Source of the DNA: Pseudomonadota bacterium
Lineage (GTDB): Bacteria > Pseudomonadota > Gammaproteobacteria > Burkholderiales > Burkholderiaceae_B
DNA length: 6,308 nt
Assembly (NCBI GenBank): GCA_023432075.1
Contig: JAEYVD010000511.1
Coordinates: 1 to 6,308 of the forward strand
Direction of reading: 5' to 3'
A program made the translations under genes and the position numbers. The notes under the pieces are model-generated. The model had not been told where the DNA came from and searched no databases. It saw only the letters and a list, made by a program, of their open reading frames with translations. Positions 1 through 4,944 of the stretch are shown here, piece after piece. Every line of letters begins with the position of its first letter. Position 1 is the stretch's first letter.

Positions 1-156
1 CGGCCGCCGGCAGCGCTCATCGGGCTGGACAATGTGCTGCTCAGCCCCCATGTGGCGGGCTGGTCACCGGAATCGGTGGCCGCGCAGTTCCGTATCTTCA
101 TGGAGAACCTCGACGGCTATTTCTCCGGGCGGGGCCCGGTGACCCCGGTGCCGTAA
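1..156 (+). CDS. D-isomer-specific 2-hydroxyacid dehydrogenase, C-terminal end (partial)
   Basis: The first 51 codons of the window are an open frame ending in TAA at 154-156; the gene begins to the left of the window. The visible part contains LDNVLLSPHVAGWSPES, the segment that carries the catalytic histidine (SPHVAG) in NAD(P)-dependent D-2-hydroxyacid dehydrogenases. It is followed by a short amphipathic helix (QFRIFMENLDGYFSGRG) and the typical PVTPVP tail. Family members reduce or oxidise 2-keto/2-hydroxy acids such as glyoxylate/hydroxypyruvate or phosphoglycerate in the cytoplasm. The substrate cannot be told from this fragment, because the cofactor-binding domain is not in the window. 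The gene converges on proP, with 34 bases between the two stops. Confidence 0.85.
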   Translation, partial: RPPAALIGLDNVLLSPHVAGWSPESVAAQFRIFMENLDGYFSGRGPVTPVP

Positions 157-158
157 GC

Positions 159-178
159 GCCGGCCCTCGCGGGCCGGC
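159..178. terminator. Hairpin between convergent genes, candidate bidirectional terminator
   Basis: GCCGGCCC (159-166) and GGGCCGGC (171-178) form a perfect 8-bp stem with a TCGC tetraloop. It sits directly after the dehydrogenase stop and 12 bases from the proP stop, where a shared terminator is expected. Neither strand has a U-tract after the stem, so efficiency as an intrinsic terminator is uncertain. It may instead act with Rho or protect 3' ends. Confidence 0.6.
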
Positions 179-190
179 AGCAGGCGTCTC

Positions 191-1723
191 TCAGTTGATG
201 TGCGGGTGCCGGTCGGCCAGGCGCTGGCGGCGCTGGCGCAAGGCTTCGAGCTGGCTTTCCAGTTCGGCGATCTCGGCCTCGACGTCATTGAGGTTTTCCT
301 CGATGTGCTCGTAGGCCTGTTGCAGCAGTGCGCGGGCCTCCTGGCGGTTGGAGGCGTTGGGCGTGTCGCCGCGCATCGGGCGGTTGGCGGTCTCGGGCAG
401 GAAGAAAGACGTCACCAGGCCGACAACGGCGGCGATCATGAGGTAATAGGCCGGCATCAGCAGGTTGCCGGTGTCTTCGACCAGCCAGGCGGCCGCCGTG
501 GGGGTCAGGCCGGCGATGATGATGGCGACGTTGAACGAGCCCGCCAGCGCGCTGTAACGGATGCGCGTGGGAAACAGCGCCGGCAGCGTGGAGGCCATGA
601 CGCCAGTCAGGCAGTTCAGCAGCACCGCCAGCATCAGCAGGCCAAGGAAGATCAGCCCGGTGTTGTCGCTGCCGATGAAATGAAAGGCCGGAATGGCGGC
701 CACCAGCAGGCCCACGCTGCCCACCAGCAGGAAGGGCTTGCGCCCGATCTTGTCGCTGAAGAACCCCACCACAGGCTGCACGAAGAGCATGCCTATCATC
801 ACCACCACGATGATCAGCACGCCGTGTTCTTCGGAGTAGCCCAGGCTGCTCGACAGATAGGTCGGCAGGTAGGTCAGCAGCATGTAGTAGGTGATGTTGG
901 TCACCAGCACCATGCCGATGCAGATCATCAGCGGCTTGCGGTACTTGGAGAAGATTTCGCGAAAAGAGATGCTGGGCCGTTCCTGGATGGCGTCGCGGTC
1001 TTCCTTTTCCATGCGCTCCAGCTGCTGGGTGAAGGCCGGGGTTTCCTCGGCAGCATGGCGCAGATACAAGCCCAGCAGGCCCAGCGGGCCGGCCACGAAG
1101 AATGGCACGCGCCAGCCCCAGTCCAGGAAGGTCTGTTCGCCGAGAATGGTCTGCAGCAGCACCACCAGGCCGGCACCCAGCACGAAGCCGGCGATCGAGC
1201 CGAAGTCCAGCCAGCTGCCCAGGAAGCCGCGCTGCCGGTCCGGCGCATACTCGGCCACGAAGATGGCCGCGCCGGTGTATTCACCGCCGACCGAGAATCC
1301 CTGCGCCAGCTTGCACAGCAGAAGCAGGATGGGCGCCCACAGGCCGATGGCGGCATAGGAGGGGATCAGGCCGATGCAGAAGGTGCTGATGGCCATGATG
1401 ATGATGGTCAGCGACAGCACCTTCTGGCGTCCGAAGCGGTCGCCCATGACGCCGAAGAAAAGCCCTCCCAGCGGACGGACCAGGAAGGGCACCGAGAAGG
1501 TGCCCAGCGCGGCGATGGTCTGGACGGCGGGCGATGCGTCGGGGAAGAAGACCTTGCCCAACGCATAGGCGACAAAGCCATAGACGCCGAAGTCGAACCA
1601 CTCCATGGCGTTGCCCAGGGCAGCGGCCGTGACGGCTTTTTTCAGCTTGGTGTTGTCGATGACGGTGATGTCTGCGATCTGCAGGGGCCGGGCAGGCGAT
1701 GACTCGGAGAGCGGCGGTGTCAT
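191..1723 (-). CDS. proP: ProP-type proline/glycine betaine:H+ symporter (MFS, osmosensory)
   Basis: This encodes a 510-residue inner-membrane transporter of the metabolite:H+ symporter branch of the major facilitator superfamily. The sequence follows E. coli ProP, as I recall it, along its whole length: the N-terminal cytoplasmic stretch with ITVIDNTKLKKAVTAAALGN, then NAMEWFDFGVYGFVAYALGK in TM1. MFS motif A is GDRFGRQK near residues 94-101, with a second copy, SDKIGRKP, near 323-330. FSVGGEYTGA is near 143-152. The tail at about 461-503 is a charged heptad-like helix, matching the C-terminal coiled coil that tunes osmotic activation in E. coli ProP. The family imports proline, glycine betaine and related osmolytes under hyperosmotic stress. 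The start chosen is the ATG at 1723; an upstream extension of 57 codons is open but has no family resemblance. No good Shine-Dalgarno is visible. The porin gene lies upstream on the same strand, 237 bases away, so proP probably has its own promoter. Confidence 0.93.
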   Translation of the reverse strand: MTPPLSESSPARPLQIADITVIDNTKLKKAVTAAALGNAMEWFDFGVYGFVAYALGKVFFPDASPAVQTIAALGTFSVPFLVRPLGGLFFGVMGDRFGRQKVLSLTIIIMAISTFCIGLIPSYAAIGLWAPILLLLCKLAQGFSVGGEYTGAAIFVAEYAPDRQRGFLGSWLDFGSIAGFVLGAGLVVLLQTILGEQTFLDWGWRVPFFVAGPLGLLGLYLRHAAEETPAFTQQLERMEKEDRDAIQERPSISFREIFSKYRKPLMICIGMVLVTNITYYMLLTYLPTYLSSSLGYSEEHGVLIIVVVMIGMLFVQPVVGFFSDKIGRKPFLLVGSVGLLVAAIPAFHFIGSDNTGLIFLGLLMLAVLLNCLTGVMASTLPALFPTRIRYSALAGSFNVAIIIAGLTPTAAAWLVEDTGNLLMPAYYLMIAAVVGLVTSFFLPETANRPMRGDTPNASNRQEARALLQQAYEHIEENLNDVEAEIAELESQLEALRQRRQRLADRHPHIN

Positions 1724-1787
1724 GACATGAATTCCGGTTGGCAAGACTTGCGGTTGGAAGCAAAGACAGGACTCGGAAACGCATCTG

Positions 1788-1809
1788 GCCGGACATTGGC
1801 GCGTCCGGC
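1788..1809. repeat. Inverted repeat in the proP upstream region
   Basis: GCCGGAC (1788-1794) and GTCCGGC (1803-1809) are perfect 7-base arms around the 8-base spacer ATTGGCGC. It lies 65 to 86 bases upstream of the proP start. It could be a hairpin in the proP leader or a protein site; nothing in the sequence decides. Confidence 0.4.
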
Positions 1810-1845
1810 TCACTATCGCAAACAGATTGCCCGCAATTGGCGGGG

Positions 1846-1880
1846 CCGTCAACGCCGCCAATAGCGGCGCGCGTTGACGG
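1846..1880 (-). terminator. Large stem-loop downstream of the porin gene, possible terminator
   Basis: CCGTCAACGC (1846-1855) pairs perfectly with GCGTTGACGG (1871-1880). Inside it, CGCC (1856-1859) pairs with GGCG (1866-1869), leaving one bulged base (1870) and a 6-base loop. The total is 14 bp. A second, smaller hairpin (CCCGC-AATTG-GCGGG, 1830-1844) follows immediately in the direction of porin transcription. No U-tract follows either stem. The position, 81 to 115 bases past the porin stop, suits a terminator or 3'-end stabiliser for the porin mRNA. A role in the proP leader is an alternative. Confidence 0.5.
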
Positions 1881-1922
1881 TGGCGGCCGGCCACACGATG
1901 CGGCGGGGGAACTGCATGAAGG

Positions 1923-1939
1923 GGGCGCGCTGGGCGCCC
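1923..1939. repeat. Short GC hairpin just after the porin stop
   Basis: GGGCGC (1923-1928) and GCGCCC (1934-1939) form a perfect 6-bp stem with a 5-base loop, 22 bases beyond the porin stop codon. There is no U-tract. It may contribute to porin 3'-end formation. Confidence 0.35.
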
Positions 1940-1960
1940 GTGCAGACCGGCCGGGTCGGC

Positions 1961-3067
1961 TTAGAAGCGGTGGCGCAAGCCGACGCCCATCGCGGTGCTC
2001 TTGAGACCGTCGACGAAGGCATAGTCCTTGGCGTAGGAGCCGTAGGCGTACACGTTGGTGCGCTTGGACAGATCGTAGGTATAGCCCAGGCTGAAGACAT
2101 TCATGGTGTCATCGTTGCCGTTCAGGCGCTTGTTGGACGGATCGACACGCTGCCACGAGCCGAACAGGCTCGATGCGCCGCTGAGCGGCACGGTGGCGCC
2201 GACCATGTAGGCGTTGGCCTTGAAGCCGTCGGCAAAGCGGTAGGAGCCGAACTCGTTGCTGTAGGGCGTGCCGCTATCCAGATCCTGCCCGACGAACCAG
2301 CCGTCAGTAGTGCGGCCGTAGGCGGCGGCGACCTTGACGACTTCGAAGTCGTAGGTGGCGCCGATGGCGTACTGGCGCGGGGTCGCACCCTTGTCCACGC
2401 TGGAGCGGCTGGCGCCGTTGAGCTGATCATAGGTCAGCGTCACGTTCAGGGGGCCGCTCAGGTAACGCACGCCGGCGGTGATGCCGCGCGTGTTGTCAGC
2501 CGTGCGGAAACCCGAGTGCGAGGCGTCTTCGCTGTCGACATTGAACGAGTAGCCGACGCCCAGTTCGATGCCGTTGACCGAAGGCGTACGGTACATCACC
2601 ATGTTGTCCCAGCGCATGGTGTTGGCGGCGCTGAAGCCGGTGCCCATGTTGGCCTGGCCATAGCTGGTGTAGAACGGGTCGATGTCGGCCAGGTAGTTGG
2701 AGCCGACGGTGGCCTGGCGGCCGAATTCGAGCGAACCCCAGGCGTCGTTGGCCAGGCCGATGGTGGCTTGGCGGCCGAACAGGCGGCCGGACTGGCCGCG
2801 GCCGCCGTTGGCGGAGTCAAAGCCGCTTTCCAGCTTGAAGACGGCGCGCAGGCCGTCGCCCAGATCTTCGGATCCGCGCAGGCCCCAGCGGGAGCCGGCC
2901 TGGATGCCGTTGATCATGCCGACTTTGGAACCACTGTATCCATCGCCCTTGATCTTGTTGTAGCCGAGGCCGGTGTCGATGACACCGTAGAGAGTGACTG
3001 ACGGTTCTGCCTGGGCAACGCTTGCGAAAGAGGCCAGCATTGCCGCGGCGAGCAGCGTCTTTTTCAT
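1961..3067 (-). CDS. Gram-negative outer-membrane porin (betaproteobacterial trimeric type)
   Basis: This encodes a 368-residue general diffusion porin of the OmpC-like family common in Betaproteobacteria. The signal peptide is MKKTLLAAAMLASFASVAQA, with the expected AQA cleavage site; the mature protein begins EPSVTLYGVIDTGLGY, the usual first beta strand. RWGLRGSEDLGDGLRAVFKL and GRLFGRQATIGLAN are conserved strand segments. LEFGRQATVG followed by DIDPFYTSYG is the constriction-loop (L3) region. The last residues, GLRHRF, end in the phenylalanine recognised by the BAM assembly machinery. The start is the ATG at 3067, supported by the signal peptide and by AGGAG at 3076-3080, 8 bases upstream. 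A 20-codon extension to a TTG at 3127 would place residues before the signal peptide and is unlikely. Pore selectivity cannot be inferred. The gene is divergent from nrtR and lies upstream of proP on the same strand. Confidence 0.93.
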   Translation of the reverse strand: MKKTLLAAAMLASFASVAQAEPSVTLYGVIDTGLGYNKIKGDGYSGSKVGMINGIQAGSRWGLRGSEDLGDGLRAVFKLESGFDSANGGRGQSGRLFGRQATIGLANDAWGSLEFGRQATVGSNYLADIDPFYTSYGQANMGTGFSAANTMRWDNMVMYRTPSVNGIELGVGYSFNVDSEDASHSGFRTADNTRGITAGVRYLSGPLNVTLTYDQLNGASRSSVDKGATPRQYAIGATYDFEVVKVAAAYGRTTDGWFVGQDLDSGTPYSNEFGSYRFADGFKANAYMVGATVPLSGASSLFGSWQRVDPSNKRLNGNDDTMNVFSLGYTYDLSKRTNVYAYGSYAKDYAFVDGLKSTAMGVGLRHRF

Positions 3068-3075
3068 CCGGAAAA

Positions 3076-3080
3076 CTCCT
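3076..3080 (-). promoter_or_regulatory. Ribosome binding site of the porin gene
   Basis: The minus strand reads AGGAG, 8 bases before the ATG at 3067. This fixes the start at MKKTLL and argues against the longer frame. Confidence 0.8.
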
Positions 3081-3104
3081 GTGATGCAGTTGAAGAAAAG
3101 CAAA

Positions 3105-3142
3105 AGGAACACGACGCCAAACCTCAATCCGGCGGTGTTCCT
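3105..3142 (-). promoter_or_regulatory. Terminator-like stem-loop in the porin mRNA leader (possible attenuator)
   Basis: AGGAACAC (3105-3112) and GTGTTCCT (3135-3142) are perfect 8-base arms. Inside, CGCC (3115-3118) pairs with GGCG (3131-3134), giving about 12 bp with a 2-base bulge and a 12-base loop. Read on the minus strand, the stem is followed at once by TTTTGCTTTTCTT, so it looks like an intrinsic terminator 38 bases before the porin start codon. No gene lies upstream on that strand for it to terminate. It could be an attenuator, a stabilising 5' stem-loop like those on some outer-membrane protein mRNAs, or the end of a short leader RNA. Confidence 0.5.
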
Positions 3143-3150
3143 CGGGGCAT

Positions 3151-3177
3151 AGTGTAGAACAATGCGTTAATTGTCGT
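3151..3177 (-). promoter_or_regulatory. Candidate sigma70 promoter of the porin gene
   Basis: On the minus strand, ACGACA (3172-3177) matches TTGACA at four of six bases, and TACACT (3151-3156) matches TATAAT at four of six. The spacer is 15 bases; reading the -10 as CACTAT would give 17. This is the AT-rich part of the region, and the predicted transcript would start just before the leader hairpin. The match is only moderate. Confidence 0.35.
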
Positions 3178-3180
3178 TAT
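3170..3180 (-). promoter_or_regulatory. Shared 11-mer ATAACGACAAT, copy 1 (porin/nrtR divergent region)
   Basis: The minus strand reads ATAACGACAAT. The identical 11-mer occurs on the plus strand at 4011-4021 in the prs promoter region. This copy overlaps an inverted repeat, ACAAT-N6-ATTGT (3159-3174), and the putative porin -35. A regulator acting on both regions, for example NrtR, is possible but is inference. Confidence 0.35.
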
Positions 3181-3220
3181 CCGCCGTCAATTTTTGCCAA
3201 AATTCGAACTTGTTCTAGTG

Positions 3221-3242
3221 GCGCACGCGGTGCAACGTGCGC
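3221..3242 (+). repeat. Inverted repeat in the region upstream of nrtR
   Basis: GCGCAC (3221-3226) and GTGCGC (3237-3242) are perfect 6-base arms around a 10-base spacer. The site lies 38 bases before the GTG start of nrtR and could be a leader hairpin. The rest of 3143-3279 has no gene I can support. No convincing nrtR promoter stands out: TTGACC at 3261 is a possible -35, with only a poor -10 (CATCTT). Confidence 0.3.
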
Positions 3243-3279
3243 AGGGGCAGCGGGGACGGATTGACCTTGACGCGTCATA

Positions 3280-3972
3280 GTGGCATCTTGCCCAAAACCC
3301 GAATCTTGGATCCCCGTCTTGGAATTTCCCCAGCCGCTCGTCACCGTCGACGCCGTTCTTCTCACCCTGCGCGAATCCGGCCTGGAAGTCGCGCTGCACC
3401 AGCGCGACCGCGAGCCCTTCCAGGGCGCGATGGCGCTGCCCGGCGGCGTGGTGCACGCCGACGAGGACGCGTCCACCGAAGACAGCATCCGGCGCGTGTT
3501 GCGGGAAAAGACCGGGTTCGAGCCGCGGTACCTTGAGCAGTTGCAGGTGTTTTCGGGCATGGATCGCGACCCGCGGCAATGGTCGCTGTCGGTGGCCTAC
3601 GTGGCCCTGGTGCCCGCCGCCGAACTGGCTGCCGCCACGCGCGCCGAGTTCCGCTTTGTCAGCGTGGACGCGCTGCCGCCGCTGGCGTTCGATCACGCCG
3701 CCATTGTCCGCGCGGCCGTGGACCGCCTGCGCAGCAAGTCCACCTATTCCACGCTGCCGTTCTTCCTGTTGCCCGAGCGCTTCACGCTGACGCAGTTGCA
3801 GCACACCTACGAAGCGATCCTGCAGACCCGGCTCGAAAAGTCCAATTTCCGCCGCAAGATGGAAGCGTGGGGCGCGCTGGAGGCCACCGACGAACTGGTT
3901 GGCGGCGCGCAGCGGCCGGCGCGCCTGTACCGGCTGAGGGATTTCACGTTTTTCGACCGTAGCGTCGGCTAA
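3280..3972 (+). CDS. nrtR: NrtR, Nudix-related transcriptional repressor of NAD metabolism
   Basis: This encodes a 230-residue protein with an N-terminal Nudix-like domain (about 20-150) and a C-terminal winged helix-turn-helix (about 165-220). The Nudix part starts at LVTVDAVLLTL and has LPGGVVHADED at 53-63, followed by RRVLREKTGF at 71-80. The Nudix box is degenerate: against GX5EX7REUXEEXGU the spacing is two residues longer, and two of the catalytic acidic positions appear as V and K. This fits a ligand sensor rather than a hydrolase. The C-terminal part, FTLTQLQHTYEAIL and SNFRRKMEAWG, is the diagnostic NrtR DNA-binding segment. Characterised NrtR proteins repress NAD genes and release DNA on binding ADP-ribose or related nucleotides. 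Adjacent prs-like and nadV genes support this role. The start is uncertain: GTG at 3280 is the first possible start after an in-frame stop at 3268-3270, with TTG at 3319 as the alternative, and neither has a clear Shine-Dalgarno. Confidence 0.88.
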   Translation: MASCPKPESWIPVLEFPQPLVTVDAVLLTLRESGLEVALHQRDREPFQGAMALPGGVVHADEDASTEDSIRRVLREKTGFEPRYLEQLQVFSGMDRDPRQWSLSVAYVALVPAAELAAATRAEFRFVSVDALPPLAFDHAAIVRAAVDRLRSKSTYSTLPFFLLPERFTLTQLQHTYEAILQTRLEKSNFRRKMEAWGALEATDELVGGAQRPARLYRLRDFTFFDRSVG

Positions 3973-4001
3973 GGCGCGGGCCGTAACATTTGAGGCGCCT
4001 T
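3971..4001 (+). terminator. Inverted repeat overlapping the nrtR stop, weak terminator candidate
   Basis: AAGGCGC (3971-3977), which begins within the TAA stop, pairs with GCGCCTT (3995-4001) as a perfect 7-bp stem around a 17-base loop. AGGCGCCT (3993-4000) is also self-complementary. The following TTGATAGTTG is only mildly T-rich. It may separate nrtR from the prs promoter, although read-through is possible. Confidence 0.35.
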
Positions 4002-4010
4002 GATAGTTGC

Positions 4011-4021
4011 ATAACGACAAT
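4011..4021 (+). promoter_or_regulatory. Shared 11-mer ATAACGACAAT, copy 2 (prs promoter)
   Basis: This is identical to the minus-strand 11-mer at 3170-3180 and lies in the -35/spacer region of the predicted prs promoter. Both copies are in AT-rich intergenic DNA, where such a match is less expected than in coding DNA. It is a candidate half or core of a regulator site; it is not itself a good palindrome. Confidence 0.35.
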
Positions 4022-4033
4022 AAGTAGGCTTAT
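4020..4033. repeat. Palindrome ATAAG-TAGG-CTTAT overlapping the prs -10
   Basis: ATAAG (4020-4024) and CTTAT (4029-4033) are perfect 5-base arms around TAGG. The right arm runs into the -10 hexamer TATACT. A repressor bound here would block the promoter, so it competes with the 4039-4071 repeat as operator candidate. Confidence 0.35.
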
Positions 4034-4038
4034 ACTGG

Positions 4039-4071
4039 CGTCACTTAGTTTTGAAATGCCACTAAGGGACG
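4039..4071. promoter_or_regulatory. Imperfect inverted repeat spanning the prs leader and ribosome binding site
   Basis: CGTCaCTTAGT (4039-4049) and ACTAAGgGACG (4061-4071) pair at 10 of 11 positions around an 11-base spacer. The right arm contains the ribosome binding site AAGGGA (4064-4069) and ends 3 bases before the ATG. It could be an operator just downstream of the -10, or an RNA hairpin that masks the Shine-Dalgarno. The neighbouring nrtR makes an NrtR operator plausible, but the sequence does not show which protein or RNA mechanism uses it. Confidence 0.5.
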
Positions 4072-4074
4072 ATC

Positions 4075-4923
4075 ATGTTCACCATCACTGCGGTCATTGA
4101 AGGACAACGCCTGACCGATACGCCGGCAGCGTTCCGGTTTCCGGGCGGCGAAATGCAGGTCACCATTCCGGCGGGGTTGCGCGGTCAGGCGGACGCCGCC
4201 CGCGAATTCCGCATCCATGCCTTGCTGAAATCGGCCGACGACGTCATGCAACTGTTGCTGTTGACCGATGCCCTGCGCCGTCTGAACCCCGGCGTGCCGG
4301 TGCATCTGGACATGCCCTACGTGCCGTACGCCCGCCAGGACCGCGTGTGCAATCCGGGCGAGGCGCTGGGCGCCGCGGTGTTCTGCAAGCTGATCAACGA
4401 CCAGCAGTACGCCACCGTCACCATCGTCGAACCCCACAGCGATGTCACGCCCGCGCTGCTTGCGCGGGTGCGGGTGGTCGATGCCGCCGCCTACTTGAAG
4501 AAGGCGCTGGCCGCCCCGGCCTTCGCGCAGGGCGTCACCCTGATGGCGCCGGACGCCGGCGCCCGCAAGCGGGTGCAGGCGCTGGCCAAGGCGCTGGGCG
4601 TGGCGGACGTGCGCTACGCGGAAAAGGTCCGCGATCCGCAGACCGGCCGCATTACTGAAACCCGCGTGCCCGACGATATCCCGGCCCAGCCGGTGCTGGT
4701 GGTCGACGACATCTGCGACGGCGGCCGCACGTTCCTGGAACTGGCCGCCACCCTGCGCGGCAAGACCCGTCAGCCGCTGTACCTGTATGTCACGCACGGC
4801 ATCTTCAGCAAGGGCCTGACCGAGCTGAAGGCCAATTACGCCGAGATTTTCACCGCCTACGACTGGACTCGCAGCGAAGACGCCCCTGTGCCGGGCGCCG
4901 CCGCAGCCGTCCTGGTCAACTAA
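4075..4923 (+). CDS. prs: PRPP synthetase (ribose-phosphate pyrophosphokinase) homologue of an NAD salvage operon
   Basis: This encodes a 282-residue cytoplasmic protein of the ribose-phosphate diphosphokinase family, shorter than the usual 310-320. Family landmarks appear in order: FPGGEMQV (22-29), TDALRRL (64-70), the ATP-binding PYARQDR (84-90), the active-site histidine in VEPHSD (H121), APDAGARKR (158-166), and a flexible-loop lysine and arginine in EKVR (K184, R186). The PRPP/ribose-5-phosphate loop is VVDDICDGGRTF (209-220), where housekeeping enzymes have DDMIDTGGTL, so TGG is replaced by GGR. The start ATG follows AAGGGA at 4064-4069 with a 5-base gap. The nadV start is 21 bases past the stop, indicating one operon. 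The simplest role is local supply of PRPP for NadV. The shortened, altered form also fits the phage ADP-ribose pyrophosphate synthetase relatives, so substrate is not settled. A housekeeping prs is expected elsewhere. Confidence 0.85.
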   Translation: MFTITAVIEGQRLTDTPAAFRFPGGEMQVTIPAGLRGQADAAREFRIHALLKSADDVMQLLLLTDALRRLNPGVPVHLDMPYVPYARQDRVCNPGEALGAAVFCKLINDQQYATVTIVEPHSDVTPALLARVRVVDAAAYLKKALAAPAFAQGVTLMAPDAGARKRVQALAKALGVADVRYAEKVRDPQTGRITETRVPDDIPAQPVLVVDDICDGGRTFLELAATLRGKTRQPLYLYVTHGIFSKGLTELKANYAEIFTAYDWTRSEDAPVPGAAAAVLVN

Positions 4924-4944
4924 GCAGCCAAGAAGGAAAACGCC

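Larger units (their letters stand above)
4007..4036 (+). promoter_or_regulatory. Candidate sigma70 promoter of the prs-nadV operon
   Basis: TATACT (4031-4036) matches TATAAT at five of six bases. An 18-base spacer separates it from TTGCAT (4007-4012), a weak -35 that shares only TTG with the consensus. The segment is markedly AT-rich against its surroundings. A start near 4043 would give a leader of about 32 bases. The weak -35 would suit a regulated promoter. Confidence 0.5.

Noticed and set aside
200..1702. 500-codon open frame on the plus strand opposite proP
   Set aside because: It has biased Q/H/R/G composition and lies exactly opposite a clear ProP sequence, so it is a codon-bias shadow.
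1724..1894. 57-codon N-terminal extension of ProP
   Set aside because: The extra residues are not like ProP N-termini, and the ATG at 1723 gives the family's usual length.
1874..3001. 375-codon plus-strand frame opposite the porin
   Set aside because: It is repetitive V/G/A/D-rich translation antisense to a clear porin with signal peptide and C-terminal phenylalanine.
3068..3127. 20-codon N-terminal extension of the porin from a TTG
   Set aside because: It would put a hydrophobic stretch before a complete signal peptide and overlap the leader hairpin, while the ATG at 3067 has a strong AGGAG.
3187..4020. 277-codon minus-strand frame opposite nrtR
   Set aside because: It covers the recognised NrtR sequence, and its product has no family features.
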